Of a stretch of DNA of 64,000 nt, positions 11,601-21,947 are shown in pieces (position 1 is the stretch's first letter; each line of letters starts with the position of its first letter). Source of the stretch: Onthophagus taurus (Eukaryota; Arthropoda; Insecta; Coleoptera; Scarabaeidae); assembly GCF_036711975.1 (NCBI RefSeq), contig NC_091967.1:6014001-6078000 (forward strand), written 5' to 3'. Position numbers and translations under genes: made by a program. Below the pieces are notes generated by a model. That model had not been told where the DNA came from and searched no databases. It saw only the letters and a program-made list of their open reading frames with translations.

Positions 11601-14600
11601 TTACATTTTCACACATTCCAAAATAAACACTTCTATTTCTCTTTATTTTTCTTTTTTGCAATCCAAAGTGAAAGTGAACATGTTACTCTTCTTTCAATTA
11701 ATCTTTATTACGACAAAGAAATTTAATTTAATCATTAATTTTTTTTATTCATCTTTAATTAATTGACTTATGATGATTAAGTCAATTGATGATTAAGATG
11801 ATTAACTTATGATGATTAATGAATAATTAATAGATTTTTAGTTTCTCAGTAAACAAGTCTGGTACTCATTAAAATGTTAGATGTTACGTACAAATCGTGT
11901 GTTTGCTATGGTTTTGTGTCTTTAATTATTCATTTAGCTTAGAATTGGTACTGAATAATTTACTATTTATAGTCAAATTAATCTGTTTTTTAACCATATC
12001 GGTGTCAACATTATTTTATTAAACATTTTCGTAACTTTATCCATATATTAACCTCCCAGTAGTGCTTACACAGTTACACTCGGCGGGTTGTGAGTCCGAA
12101 ATGAATTAAAACTAGAACACTAAATTTTTCTAGTTCTTGGTTTAGTGTTAATTTCTATTTATTATTTTTTTTTAGATCCAAGAGTAAACGATTGGTGGAT
12201 GATGTCAAGTCCGTTACCAACATTAGCAATATGCATTTTTTACGTTTATTTTTCAAAGGTTTTAGGACCAAAACTAATGGAGAATCGAAAACCGTTAAAT
12301 CTTAGGAATGTTTTGATAGTTTATAATTTTCTTCAAACGGTGTTCAGCTTATGGATATTTTACGAAGTAAAATGTTAATACTTAAAGTGTACTTTAAGCT
12401 AAACTTTTCTTTTAAATTTGTTTTAGTACTTAATGAGTGGTTGGGGAGGACACTATAGTTTTAGGTGTCAACCTGTAGATTATTCTTACAGTCCAATGGC
12501 TTTAAGAGTAAAAACGTTTAAATAAAAATTTAAAACAAAACTAATTTTCCTTATTTTAGATGGCAAATATTTGTTGGTGGTATTACTTTTCGAAATTCAC
12601 GGAGTTTTTCGATACGTTATTTTTCATTTTAAGAAAGAAAAATAGTCACGTGTCGACTTTACATGTTGTTCATCATGGTTGTATGCCATTTTCGGTTTGG
12701 ATGGGACTTAAATTTGCTCCAGGTAATTCTTTTTAGCTCCTATTTATTTATGTATTTATTTACCAACATTTTGTTTTTATATTAGGTGGCCACAGTACAT
12801 TTTTTGCATTGCTCAATTCATTCGTACACATCGTAATGTACTTTTATTATATGGTCGCAGCGATGGGGCCGAAATATCAAAAATACATTTGGTGGAAAAA
12901 ATACTTAACAACGTTCCAAATGGTACAATTCGTCGCTATTTTTACGCATCAATTCCAAATTTTACTATATAAAGATTGCGATTATCCAAGAATCATAATG
13001 GTTTGGATTGCGATTCATGGAATTATGTTTTTATTTTTATTTAGCGATTTTTATAAAATTAAATATAGCAGAGAAAAAAAGGCTGTGAAAAATTCTGGTT
13101 TTTGTATGGTAAGTAGAGTTAATAAATATAATAAAAAAGTATTCTTTTTAAAAAAACGTTAATAAGCATAGACATATAGGCAACCCAAATGACACTAAAA
13201 GTCATGTCCGTTTACTTATTGATTATGTAACCATTAAAAATTTAATTTCGTTAAAAAAAACTCAAATAAGAAGTCAAAATTGATCTCCACAAAGTAGAAT
13301 GATGCTGGAGGTGGTTGCTGGTTCATTCAACGATATTAATGACTTGACAAGGCAACCAAATTTCTGTATTATTTAGCCGTTTAATGTGTTCCCCAGGTTA
13401 GCCATCTAGGCCCTTTACTGTTTAATATTTATGTTAATGACATATTTAACGACTCGTCGTTAATTATGCCCAATGTTTAATGTACGCTGACGATTTAAAA
13501 CTCTATCTCCGTATCTCATCACCTCTTGATTGCTCTAGATTGCAATCTGATTTAGATAATCTTCATGGTTTTTGCTTAAATCGCTTTTCATTAGCCACTT
13601 AAGCATCTCGAACGAGACCCTCTCGCGCATCAAATGTGTTCCGATTTGCGCTATCCCGAGAAAATCAATCCCTGGCATTAAGTGGTTAAACTTATCAAAA
13701 TGTAAAAATGATATCCGCTGGATTTGTGTCAGCTGTAGTTGTGCTTTTTGTTTTTGGCCAGCAAATCAGTGAGGCATAGGCAACCATGGGTCTGTTTATT
13801 GCTACGCTGGCTCAGTGAGCCATTCGTGGTTTAAGACCACTTGCGGCAGATCTGGTTAGCCATGATGGTCTTTTTCCTCACCTTCACTATGTGGGAGATC
13901 CAGTTTAACTTACTATCTAGTACAGGGGTGGCCAAGCTCCTTGATACTAGCTTATTAAGTATTAGTAGTATATATTAAAAAAGGGGAAAAAAGGAACTCG
14001 GGTACATTTATCGAGAGCCAGAAATAATCCTTCAAAGAGCCGCAGTTTGCCCACCATTGGTCTAGTATGACTATTTCGATTTATTATTTGTTTGGATTAA
14101 AGTTGAGCCCATTGCTTCTGCACCAAGTGGCAGTAAGTAGTAGGGCTTTCTGCATTACTTGGGTTATGATTGTATCATATTTACATCGCATTGTAATTTG
14201 TGCCTCAGTATACAATAACTATTTATGTAATTACATCGTTGCTTGTAAGAATAAAACCGAGGGAATTCCTCGATCGCGTTGTATCTTTAAGCAACTTCAC
14301 TCTCGGCCGCAAGCATCCTCGGCTTTATTTACCTGACAAGCAATGTAGTTATGATTATTGTATACTAAAGAAGTGAAAATATGTTTCTGCTAATTGAATT
14401 AATATTTTTAATTTTTAAATTAAGTTAATAATTTTGTATTTAGATTGTGGATACTGACGATAATAAGCAACATCAAAATGGTGAATCAAAGATGAATGGA
14501 ATACAAAATAATTACATGGATAGTGAATTTTCAAAAGTCGCCTGTTATTCTAATGGAGTAAATAAAGGGTTCGTTACTCAAAACGGGAAAAAAATCGATT

Positions 14601-14602
14601 AG
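8691..14602 (+). CDS. ELOVL-type very-long-chain fatty acid elongase (gene 1)
   Basis: Six coding exons, 8691-8751, 12176-12366, 12427-12507, 12560-12722, 12786-13108 and 14444-14602, splice in frame to 325 residues. The protein is a multi-pass ER elongase (3-ketoacyl-CoA synthase, the condensing step of fatty-acid elongation). Visible signatures are DPRVNDWW near the N-terminus, the KFTEFFDT motif, the catalytic histidine box HVVHH and a later NSFVHIVMYFYY segment. Length fits insect ELOVLs of the 7/AAEL008004-like type. The last exon encodes a divergent polar tail with no obvious ER-retention lysines. Intron 1 of the coding region (8752-12175) and the last intron (13109-14443) are long and contain transposon debris. 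A paralogue lies 0.9 kb downstream. Which acyl chains it elongates cannot be read from sequence. Confidence 0.93.
9425..9664 (-). mobile_element. Mariner-type transposase fragment in ELOVL intron
   Basis: On the minus strand one frame reads GNFVKKICFTDEATFTLCGN, then a stop, then CNVRYWNYVNPNGM and further on QLIGP. This is the familiar insect mariner/Tc1-superfamily pattern in which the second catalytic Asp lies in FTDEATF and is followed by a VN..NCRYW..NPH segment. It has at least one in-frame stop and no ends. A dead DNA-transposon fragment. Confidence 0.65.
9849..10248. mobile_element. 400-bp MITE with perfect 29-bp terminal inverted repeats
   Basis: Positions 9849-9877 and 10220-10248 are exact reverse complements over 29 bp; the left arm begins TATACTCTGTTTTTAAACC. 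If the target duplication is TA, the element proper starts TACTCTG and ends CAGAGTA, flanked by TA on both sides, which would suit the Tc1/mariner superfamily. The interior has no transposase. Identical arms suggest recent insertion. It sits inside the second intron of the ELOVL gene. Confidence 0.85.
10300..10395. repeat. Copy of a dispersed TTTAAACGTCA repeat
   Basis: AAATTTAAACGTCATTGTGACA is followed after a short gap by ACCAACTGTCATCAACTTTAC. Close relatives occur at about 205-275 and 9270-9345, and part of it at about 49560-49620. All share the order TTTAAACGTCA(A/T)TGTGACA, then TTACCAACTG, then a CTTCAC/TTTAC stretch. Likely a piece of one old transposon family; its ends were not defined. 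Confidence 0.55.
13385..13597 (+). mobile_element. LINE reverse-transcriptase fragment in ELOVL last intron
   Basis: One frame reads VPQVSHLGPLLFNIYVNDIF, which is the G/VPQGS.LGPLLF..YINDI motif of non-LTR reverse transcriptase. A second frame reads YADDLKLYLRIS and then CSRLQSDLDNL, the catalytic YADD block. A frameshift and a stop separate the two, so it is dead. Jockey/CR1-like by appearance. The rest of this intron (13109-14443) holds no other recognisable feature. Confidence 0.8.
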
Positions 14603-15459
14603 TGATTAGATAATAAATCAAATTTACAATAATTAATTAATTCCTCATTATTTTCTTTCTTAGTACTTGTTTTCTTTGTTCTTTATTTGTTGATGTGAAA
14701 GGTACAAGTACTTTTTTGTATAGTTTTGTGTAGATAGATTTATTTATTAGCGATTATTAAAAAAAAAATTTTTTTTTGTATGAACTCTCTTGTAATTTTC
14801 CTTTTTTTGTAGTATTTTTTTATGAATCACTCAGGGGTCTCCGTACCAAGTTATAGCTAAAAAACAATTTTTTTTGTAAGTTTATTTAATTGTTTAAATT
14901 TTTTTTGCCGTCAGTGCCTCTAAATCTATAGAAAAAATTAAAGAGAGAACAAAACAAGTTAAGTCTTAAAAAGTACTTATTTATTTAAAACAAAGTGGGT
15001 GGAAAAGTATTTTGCAATAATAAAAAAAAATAAATTAACGAGGATAAATACATTATCTATTAATTAGGTGCTCGGTTATTTTGAAAATTGTGTTAATACG
15101 GAAAAAGGCATTGTTAATTTTAAAGTTCTAGTTTCTTTTCTGTAAATAGAATAGTTATGTGGGTTATTTTTACAATTTCAGACAATCGATCATTATAATT
15201 GCTTAAAATAATTTAAAAAGTAACCCCGTAACTTAATTAAAATTAAAATTGTTTATATTTAAAAAAATATTATTTATAAGGTACTTTGAACGTGTATACT
15301 ATTTTTGTAAATAAAAACGTGAAATTAAGCTTTATATAAATTTAGTTTCGAATTTCCCGCCAATTTAGTTCTTTTAATTCCCACTTAATTTGGAATCAAA
15401 TCACCTTTGAATTTTGATAGAAAAAAATGAATTTTCCTGTTATCTAAGTAATCAAAAGT
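14603..15459. other. Intergenic stretch between the two ELOVL genes
   Basis: AT-rich sequence following the stop of ELOVL gene 1. It presumably contains its 3' UTR, since an AATAAA-type signal occurs near 15310, and the promoter of gene 2. No coding sequence or repeat was recognised. Confidence 0.5.
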
Positions 15460-16630
15460 ATGAGTGTATTATTAAAAGAAGCTATTCCTTTATTCCTTCA
15501 GGAATATTTAGGTCCTCCAGGTAAAAATTAAAATTTTTTCTATCATTTTTATCTTTGTTAACCAACATAACCTAAAAAATTCAATTAAAACAAACGTCAA
15601 GTATCTATCATAAGAAAGTGAGGTTATGTTTTAATTTTTTTAATTCTTTTTTAAAGATAACAGGGTTAAGAATTGGATTTTTCTAAATTCGCCGTTATGG
15701 CTTATTGGGATTTTGACCGTTTATTTTATCACTTTGGTCGGATTAAATAAATTGATGGAAAAGAAGGAAGGCTTAAAATTAAGAGGCTTATTAACTGTGT
15801 ATAACTCGTTCCAAGTGTTGTATTCAGTATACATTTTTAAGGAAATTATAACTTCAGCGTATTTAAATAATTATAAACTACAATGTACCAATTACGATCC
15901 AAACCCAACACCATTAAACATGAGGGTAAGGAATAAATTTCAAACAAATTAATATTTTTGATAAAATTAATTATTTCTTTTAGATGGCAACAGCTTTTTG
16001 GTATTTTTATGTTTCAAAAATTATCGATCTTTGCGATACGGTAAAATTTTATCATTGATTTATATCAAAAAAGTTAAGTTAATTATCTTTTAGGTGTTTT
16101 TTGTTTTAAGAAAAAAGAGAAATCAACTTACGTTTTTGCACATATATCATCACTCCACAATGATTTTCAATTGGTATCTAGGCACGTTGTATTCACCAGG
16201 GGGGCAAGCGTTTCTCAGCGTTATGTTTAACTCATTTATACACATCATAATGTATCTCTATTATTTATTAGCCGCAATTGGTCCTCACATGCAAAAATAT
16301 TTATGGTGGAAAAAATACTTAACACAAATACAATTAGTAAGTATTAAGTAATTCTAAATTTAAAATTAACAAATTAATAAATTTTTGTTACAGTTACAAT
16401 TTATCGTAGTAATGGTACATATTTTAGTTGGATATCGTAACAATTGTAAAGCATCAAACTGGTTATCTTGGTTTACTGTAATTTATTTATGGACTTTGGT
16501 TGTTCTATTTGCAAATTTTTATTATCAAGCTTACAGAAAGAAAAGCGTTATGCCTTCTGAAACTGATATTGATGAATCGACAACGAAAAAGGTCGATTTT
16601 AAAGCAGGAGGTGATTTTAAAATTGATTGA
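15460..16630 (+). CDS. ELOVL-type very-long-chain fatty acid elongase (gene 2)
   Basis: Five coding exons, 15460-15520, 15657-15925, 15984-16040, 16094-16336 and 16394-16630, give 288 residues. It shares with gene 1 the elongase hallmarks: DNRVKNW after the first intron, KIIDLCDT, the histidine box [21 protein letters not shown] and [13 protein letters not shown]. Intron 1 falls at the same codon and phase as in gene 1, which supports common descent. Later introns differ: gene 2 has one immediately after CDT where gene 1 is uninterrupted, and lacks gene 1's intron after FYE. All introns are short (51-136 bp), in contrast with gene 1. Intronless-looking fragments duplicated from this gene follow at 16745-17285. 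Confidence 0.93.
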
Positions 16631-16744
16631 GAATAACATTAAAAAAATTCTATGTTTCATTTAATTTGTTTTTTTTATATATGTATAATTAATAAAGTAA
16701 TTTAAACTAACCTGAACCAATAAAAAATTTCCACAAAGTTAAAA

Positions 16745-17285
16745 ATATTTGCTAACATAACCTTAAAAATACAAATGAAACAAACGTCAAATACCTGTCA
16801 TAGAAAAATGAGGTTATGTTTTACTTTTTTAGTTTTATAAAGATAACATTGTGAAGAATAGGATTTTTCTAAATTCGCCGTTACGGCTTATTAGGTTTTT
16901 GGCCGTTTATTTTATTTCTTTGGTCCGATTAACCAATTTAATGAAAAAGAAGGGATAAAACTAAGACGTCCAGATAAAAATATTTGCTAAATAACCTCAA
17001 AAGTCACAAACGTGAAGCATCTGTCATAAAAAAATAAGGTTATGTTTTACTTTTTTTTAATTTTATAAATAACATTGTGAAGAATTGGATTTTTCTAAAT
17101 TCTTAAGTAATTATAATGTACCAAGAAACCAATATAGAAAGAATCGCCAAGGAAAGGATTTTAAAGCAGACGATTCTAAAATTGATTGAAAAAAATTCAT
17201 TGTTTCATTTAATTTGATTTTTTATAAATGTATAATTAATAAAGTAATTTAAACAAACCTGAACCAATAAAAAAATTCCACAAAT
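16745..17285 (+). pseudogene. Truncated duplicate fragments of ELOVL gene 2
   Basis: Three pieces line up with the gene just upstream. About 16745-16960 repeats intron 1 plus the start of exon 2 (15560-15790), including the GGATTTTTCTAAATTCGCCG segment. About 16968-17100 repeats the first part of that again. About 17135-17285 repeats the last codons and 3' UTR (16590-16740), including ATTGATTGA and the AATAAAGTAATTTAAAC polyadenylation region. The transmembrane core and histidine box are missing, so none can make an elongase. The simplest history is one or two tandem duplications followed by deletion. Confidence 0.85.
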
Positions 17286-17290
17286 TTCAA

Positions 17291-18724
17291 TTACAGTTCC
17301 ATTAATCGATCAGAATCCATTAACACCTCATTCATAACCTCACTTCCTTCTAAAACTTTATGATTATATCCAACAATACATCCTTTCAACTTCGATCCTG
17401 ATTCAATAATAGCCCCATCGCAAATAATACAATTTTCAATAGCAACTTTTTCCTTAATAGTAACATTATTCATCACAATTGAATTAAAAACTCTTGAAAA
17501 ACTTGACACTTCAGTATTCGCTCCAATATTAGCATTTTTAAATGATGTTTTCTCTGATAATTTTGCTGATTCCCAAATAATACATTTTTCGTCGACTTGA
17601 TTCGATTTAATTTCAGCTTTTGGATCTATTTTAATCAACTCAAGTTTATCATTAATTATTCTTGGCCAACGATCAATAATTTCTTTATTTATTAACCAAT
17701 AATTTTGCAAAGTGTTTACTCGTAATCCAAAAACGTTATTTGGAGCAATATGGGCGTAACACCTAATTGTATCACCATGATAAGTTGGTTTTAAATCACC
17801 AGAATGGTCGTTATAAGTAGCATTATTTCTAATTAAATGATAAATATCATTTTCTTTTGAAAAATGAAAAATATCATTAGCATCTTGAGTATTAACAACA
17901 GAAACATCCATATCAGAACATTTTTTTTGTTTATAAAGTTGTCGTTTTATAATATGAGGTAGTAATTCGCCTTTTATGGTGGATATTGATTCCTCATGTT
18001 TCAAATATTTTAAAATCCAATTTTTTATGATGTAAACGTGTGAATCTACGAGGTTGCTATAGGCTAATATTTGGCGATGTTTTGATAATAAAGCACGTTT
18101 TAATGGTACATCAGTTTCAAAATCACTAGCTGATGCTAAAAATATGATTCTGTTCGTTTTTGGGTCTAATCCAAAAATATCCTTCTCTAAAAATAAAAAA
18201 ATATATAAACCAACTTAAATATTAACTAAAAAATTTTTTTTACCTGGTTTATATTTTGATTTAGGTCCAGGTACCAAAAATCCTTTTTCTAATTCTTGGG
18301 GTTGAAATAATAAGACGCAAATAGCGGCTTCATGTCTTCGATATAAATCAACAACTCGAATTAAGCTGGTGTCCGTAATTAAATCGCAAGATAAAACTAA
18401 TAAGTCTGCAGTGATGTTTAATTTATCATTTAAAAATCTTAATGAATCTGCTGTTCCAAAGTCTTCGTTGGGGGGAATAGGAACATACTCAATTTTGATG
18501 GTAAGTTCTAATTTTTCCAGGTTATTTTGTATCTCAGCTTTTTGATTTTCATAAACAAGGAGGATTACATCGGAGAACCCCGAATTTTCGAGTTTAATCA
18601 AAGGATACCAAACCATAGGTTTTCCACCGATCGGTAATAAACATTTTGGTTTATTTTCCGTTAATTCGGTTATCCTAGAACCTTTACCAGCTGCTAAAAT
18701 TACCGGTTGAAATTCTTTCAACAT
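17291..18724 (-). CDS. eIF2B3: Translation initiation factor eIF2B subunit gamma
   Basis: Two exons on the minus strand, 18724-18244 and 18186-17291, join in frame (KYKP|EKDIFGLDP) to give 458 residues, close to human eIF2B-gamma (about 452). The N-terminal half is a nucleotidyltransferase-like domain: QPVILAAGKGSRITELT, KPKCLLPIGGKPM, NEDFGTADSLRF and LVLSCDLITD. The C-terminal half has the short hydrophobic repeats of a left-handed beta-helix (for example NANIGANTEVSSFSRVFNS). With the epsilon subunit it forms the catalytic GDP/GTP exchange arm for eIF2 in the cytosol. The start at MLKEFQPV is preferred over an in-frame ATG 12 codons upstream because it matches the family N-terminus. Divergent from ELOF1, with 319 bp between start codons. 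Confidence 0.95.
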
Positions 18725-19043
18725 GTTTCTTAAGGTTATTACAAATGTCAAAATTAACATAACCTCAATTTTATTTTAGGTCGTCATTGTTTGAATCGTG
18801 AAATATAAAAGCGATTTAAAAGAAATTTTGTTTCTAATCTTAAAATTAATAAATAATTAATGGATTGGCTATTCGTTTTAGAATAAATAAAAAGAACTTT
18901 CAAAATAAAATTTAATTTTCTCAAACTTGTTGGATAGAAAATCCCTAAACGCTTAAAAAGTAAAAAGTACCCAGCATGTTATGTTATTAAACAATCCAAC
19001 ACTTTTCAATCGATTTAAGTCAGGAGGTTTTTCGTGATTTAAA

Positions 19044-19343
19044 ATGGGTCGTAGAAAATCGAAAAGAAAGCCGCCATCGAAACGTAAAGCGATAGAACCT
19101 TTAGACCAACAGTTTAATTGCCCATTTTGTAACCATGAGAAATCCTGTGATGTTAAAATGTAAGAACTTGTTTTGTGTTCTAAATTGGTTTACTTTGTTT
19201 GTAATTTTAGGGATAAAGGTCGAAATGCTGCTCGGATAACATGTCGAGTTTGTCTGGAGGATTTCCAAACAACAATAAACTTTTTATCTGAACCTGTTGA
19301 TGTTTATAACGATTGGGTCGATGCTTGTGAATCAGCCAATTAA
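19044..19343 (+). CDS. ELOF1: Transcription elongation factor 1 homologue (ELOF1)
   Basis: Two exons, 19044-19159 and 19211-19343, give 82 residues, the normal size of this tiny conserved factor. The basic N-terminus [15 protein letters not shown] precedes a zinc-binding module with Cys26, Cys29, Cys50 and Cys53 (CPFC ... CRVC), and the tail NDWVDACE is typical. It rides on elongating RNA polymerase II and in other animals also helps transcription-coupled repair. The intron interrupts the Met39 codon. It is too short and too split to appear as a long open frame. Confidence 0.96.
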
Positions 19344-20383
19344 ATGAATTACATTTTCTTTTTACTTTAAGGTCTCAATATTAAAAAGATTTTTAAATTC
19401 GTATATTAATAAGTTTGGTTATGTCAAAAAAAAATAATAAAAGTAGGGTTATAATAAATGTTTTTTATAAAAGGTTTTATTTTTGCTTTAATTCAATTAA
19501 CAAAAATGCATAATTACAAAAGAAGTATAATGTCGCAAATAAAATTTAAGTAAGAATAATTAGGAAGTAAGTAAATAATCTCAAAGGTTTTGGGGTGAAT
19601 TTTTATAGGTTAGGATTTTTTAAGATCATTTTTTGCACCTTAAAATTAATTATACAACTATAAGTATTCTAAACTTTACCTAATCTGTACTTGTTCACTG
19701 TAGAATGTTTTTGTAATAGCACTAATATTCTAAAAAAGAAAATTAATTGATTTATTAATAAATCGTAATGAATTTTTGAACTATCTAAAATTATCACTGC
19801 TATTATTCATATATATGTTTAGTTTTAAATATAATAATGTTATTTATATATAGATAACGATATTTTAGGATTTTAATTGATTAAACAAGAAATTTATAAC
19901 CAAAATAATGGAAAATATAAATATTCTTTAATATCTTATTAATTTTTAATTAATTACAGTTGACTAGTTGTTTTTAGCATATTTATAAATTAGAAAAAAT
20001 TTCGCCACTTTGTGCGAAGATTTCATGAAAAAGATAAAAATGTTTAGAAAACAAAAAAAAAAAGATAAAAAAATAGGCCACAAAACCCAAGTTTAAACCT
20101 GTTTTTTTTATATGTAAATTTAAATTATGTATCACACCACAATCATCAACATTTTTTTCTTATTATTCAATATTTCTTATTTGCCATAAAAAGCTTTTTC
20201 TGCAAAAGGTTTTTGAACAAAATTATTGTTTGATAACCTTGTACAGTTTATTTTTAATATTTTTATCTTGTGTTAAATAGCTTACTTAATCTAATAGCAA
20301 AGAGAGGAAACCAATTACACAAAAAAATAATTAATCCAATAAAAAACAAAACATAAAACAGGCATAATTGTTAATTTTTTCCT
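19344..20383. other. Intergenic region between convergent ELOF1 and ARL8
   Basis: Very AT-rich sequence between the ELOF1 stop and the ARL8 stop. Both 3' UTRs should lie here. No coding structure, hairpin element or RNA gene was recognised. Confidence 0.5.
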
Positions 20384-21142
20384 TTAACGCATCCCAGATT
20401 TCGAATGCGCAATCAACCACTGCAGTGTTATATCGATGTTATCTTTCTCTTTACACGATATTGAATAACAACAGATTTCCCTATCTTGAATTGCAGATAA
20501 ATTCCTGAAAAATAGTTTTATCATATAAATTCCCTTTGGTCAAAATGAAATCTAATTAATTGTACATACATTCTTTCAATTAACCCGTTTTCATCTAAAG
20601 CATGGGGTAAATCTCTTTTATTCCCTAAAACCAGAACCGGAATTCCAGCAACTTGCGGTTTATCTAAAAGATTGTGTAATTCGTTTCTTGAAGCTTCAAT
20701 TTTTTCAGGATCAGCAGCATCAACCATGTATCTATATCAATTATTCATTTATATCATCAACAAGTTTTATGTAATTATAAAAAAGATTAAAAAAACTTAC
20801 ACAATTGCATTTACACCTCGACAATATCTTTCCCACATTGATCTAAACCTTGGTTGGCCCCCAATATCCCAAACTTTAATCGTAACGTTACCTTTCGTAA
20901 TTTTTCTCATGTTAAATCCAACAGTTGGAATCATGTCTTCACTAAATTGACCTGACTGAGTTAAAGAAATACTCTTTTAAATTTAACGTTCTAAAATTAA
21001 TTTAATTTTTAATTTTCACCGCAATAACGTTGACGAAAGTTGTCTTTCCGGAAAATTGGAGACCCACAAGTGTGAGTTCCATCTCTTCCTTCCAAAAGAG
21101 ACTCCGAAACCAATCCAATATGCGATTCATTAGCGCCAACAT
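20384..21142 (-). CDS. Arl8: ARL8 lysosomal small GTPase
   Basis: Four exons on the minus strand, 21142-21020, 20955-20801, 20731-20570 and 20504-20384, give 186 residues, exactly the vertebrate ARL8 length. The sequence starts [20 protein letters not shown], the acetylated amphipathic helix that replaces a myristoylated N-terminus in this family. Then come the P-loop GLQFSGKTT, switch [15 protein letters not shown] for guanine specificity and [12 protein letters not shown]8 links lysosomes to kinesin transport. The acceptor of exon 2 must be the distal one (TCAG before GGTCAA) so that the conserved ASGQF is restored. Divergent from the CoA-transferase gene. Confidence 0.96.
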
Positions 21143-21947
21143 TTTTAACGTTTAATGAGTTATTACTTATCTTGTTCAATTTGCTGATTATATATTTATT
21201 AGAGGAGAAATTCGCCGTCGTCCCTAACCCCACGGTTAAAACGAAATTAACACAATGACATTTAGGAACAAACCCAACCCGATGTGTCACTAACAAACTG
21301 TCAGTTTTATTTTCAAATTACAGCGACATCTAACGGATACTACTAAAATTAGTAACGTCAAATATAATTAATCAATATATTTTAGGTTTTTTTATAATTT
21401 ATTTCGATCACTAAAAATGTGATAAAATTGTATTTTGTGTCATGTTATTATAAATAAATAATTCTTAAGATCTAACAGATTGCGCGTTATTAAAAAAATA
21501 AATTTACATTATTCAAATTGATTCAATGATAAAGTAGATTGTTAATTTATTGATGTTATTATGTCAATAATAATTATTTTTAATTATAAAATTAAATAAA
21601 AGAAACAAAAAAAGGATGATTTAAATAATATTTATTAAATATCGTAAAAATTATAAATAATTTCTTTTAGTATCAACAGGTCTTCATTATATTATAACTA
21701 GATGGAGTTCGTAACATATAATATAGTATCATATAAATCCGTCTCTTTTCAATTCATTGAAATTAATTGTGTAAAAAAGGATGGTACAATACTATTTACT
21801 AAGTTGGTTTATTTTTTCTTTTCAGATAACCACTTTACCGACGACGTCCGTGAAAAATAGGTTATATTTCAGTTTGTTTCGGACTGTCACGGTGTGAGGC
21901 TGCTTTTTGTTGGTGAACCGATTTTCCGCGCGTTAATCGTCAACGAG
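21143..21947. promoter_or_regulatory. Divergent intergenic region ARL8 / CoA-transferase
   Basis: About 0.8 kb between the two start codons. The ARL8-proximal end (21143-21300) is GC-richer and probably contains its leader; the CoA-transferase leader lies near 21800-21947. No further element was recognised. Confidence 0.4.
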
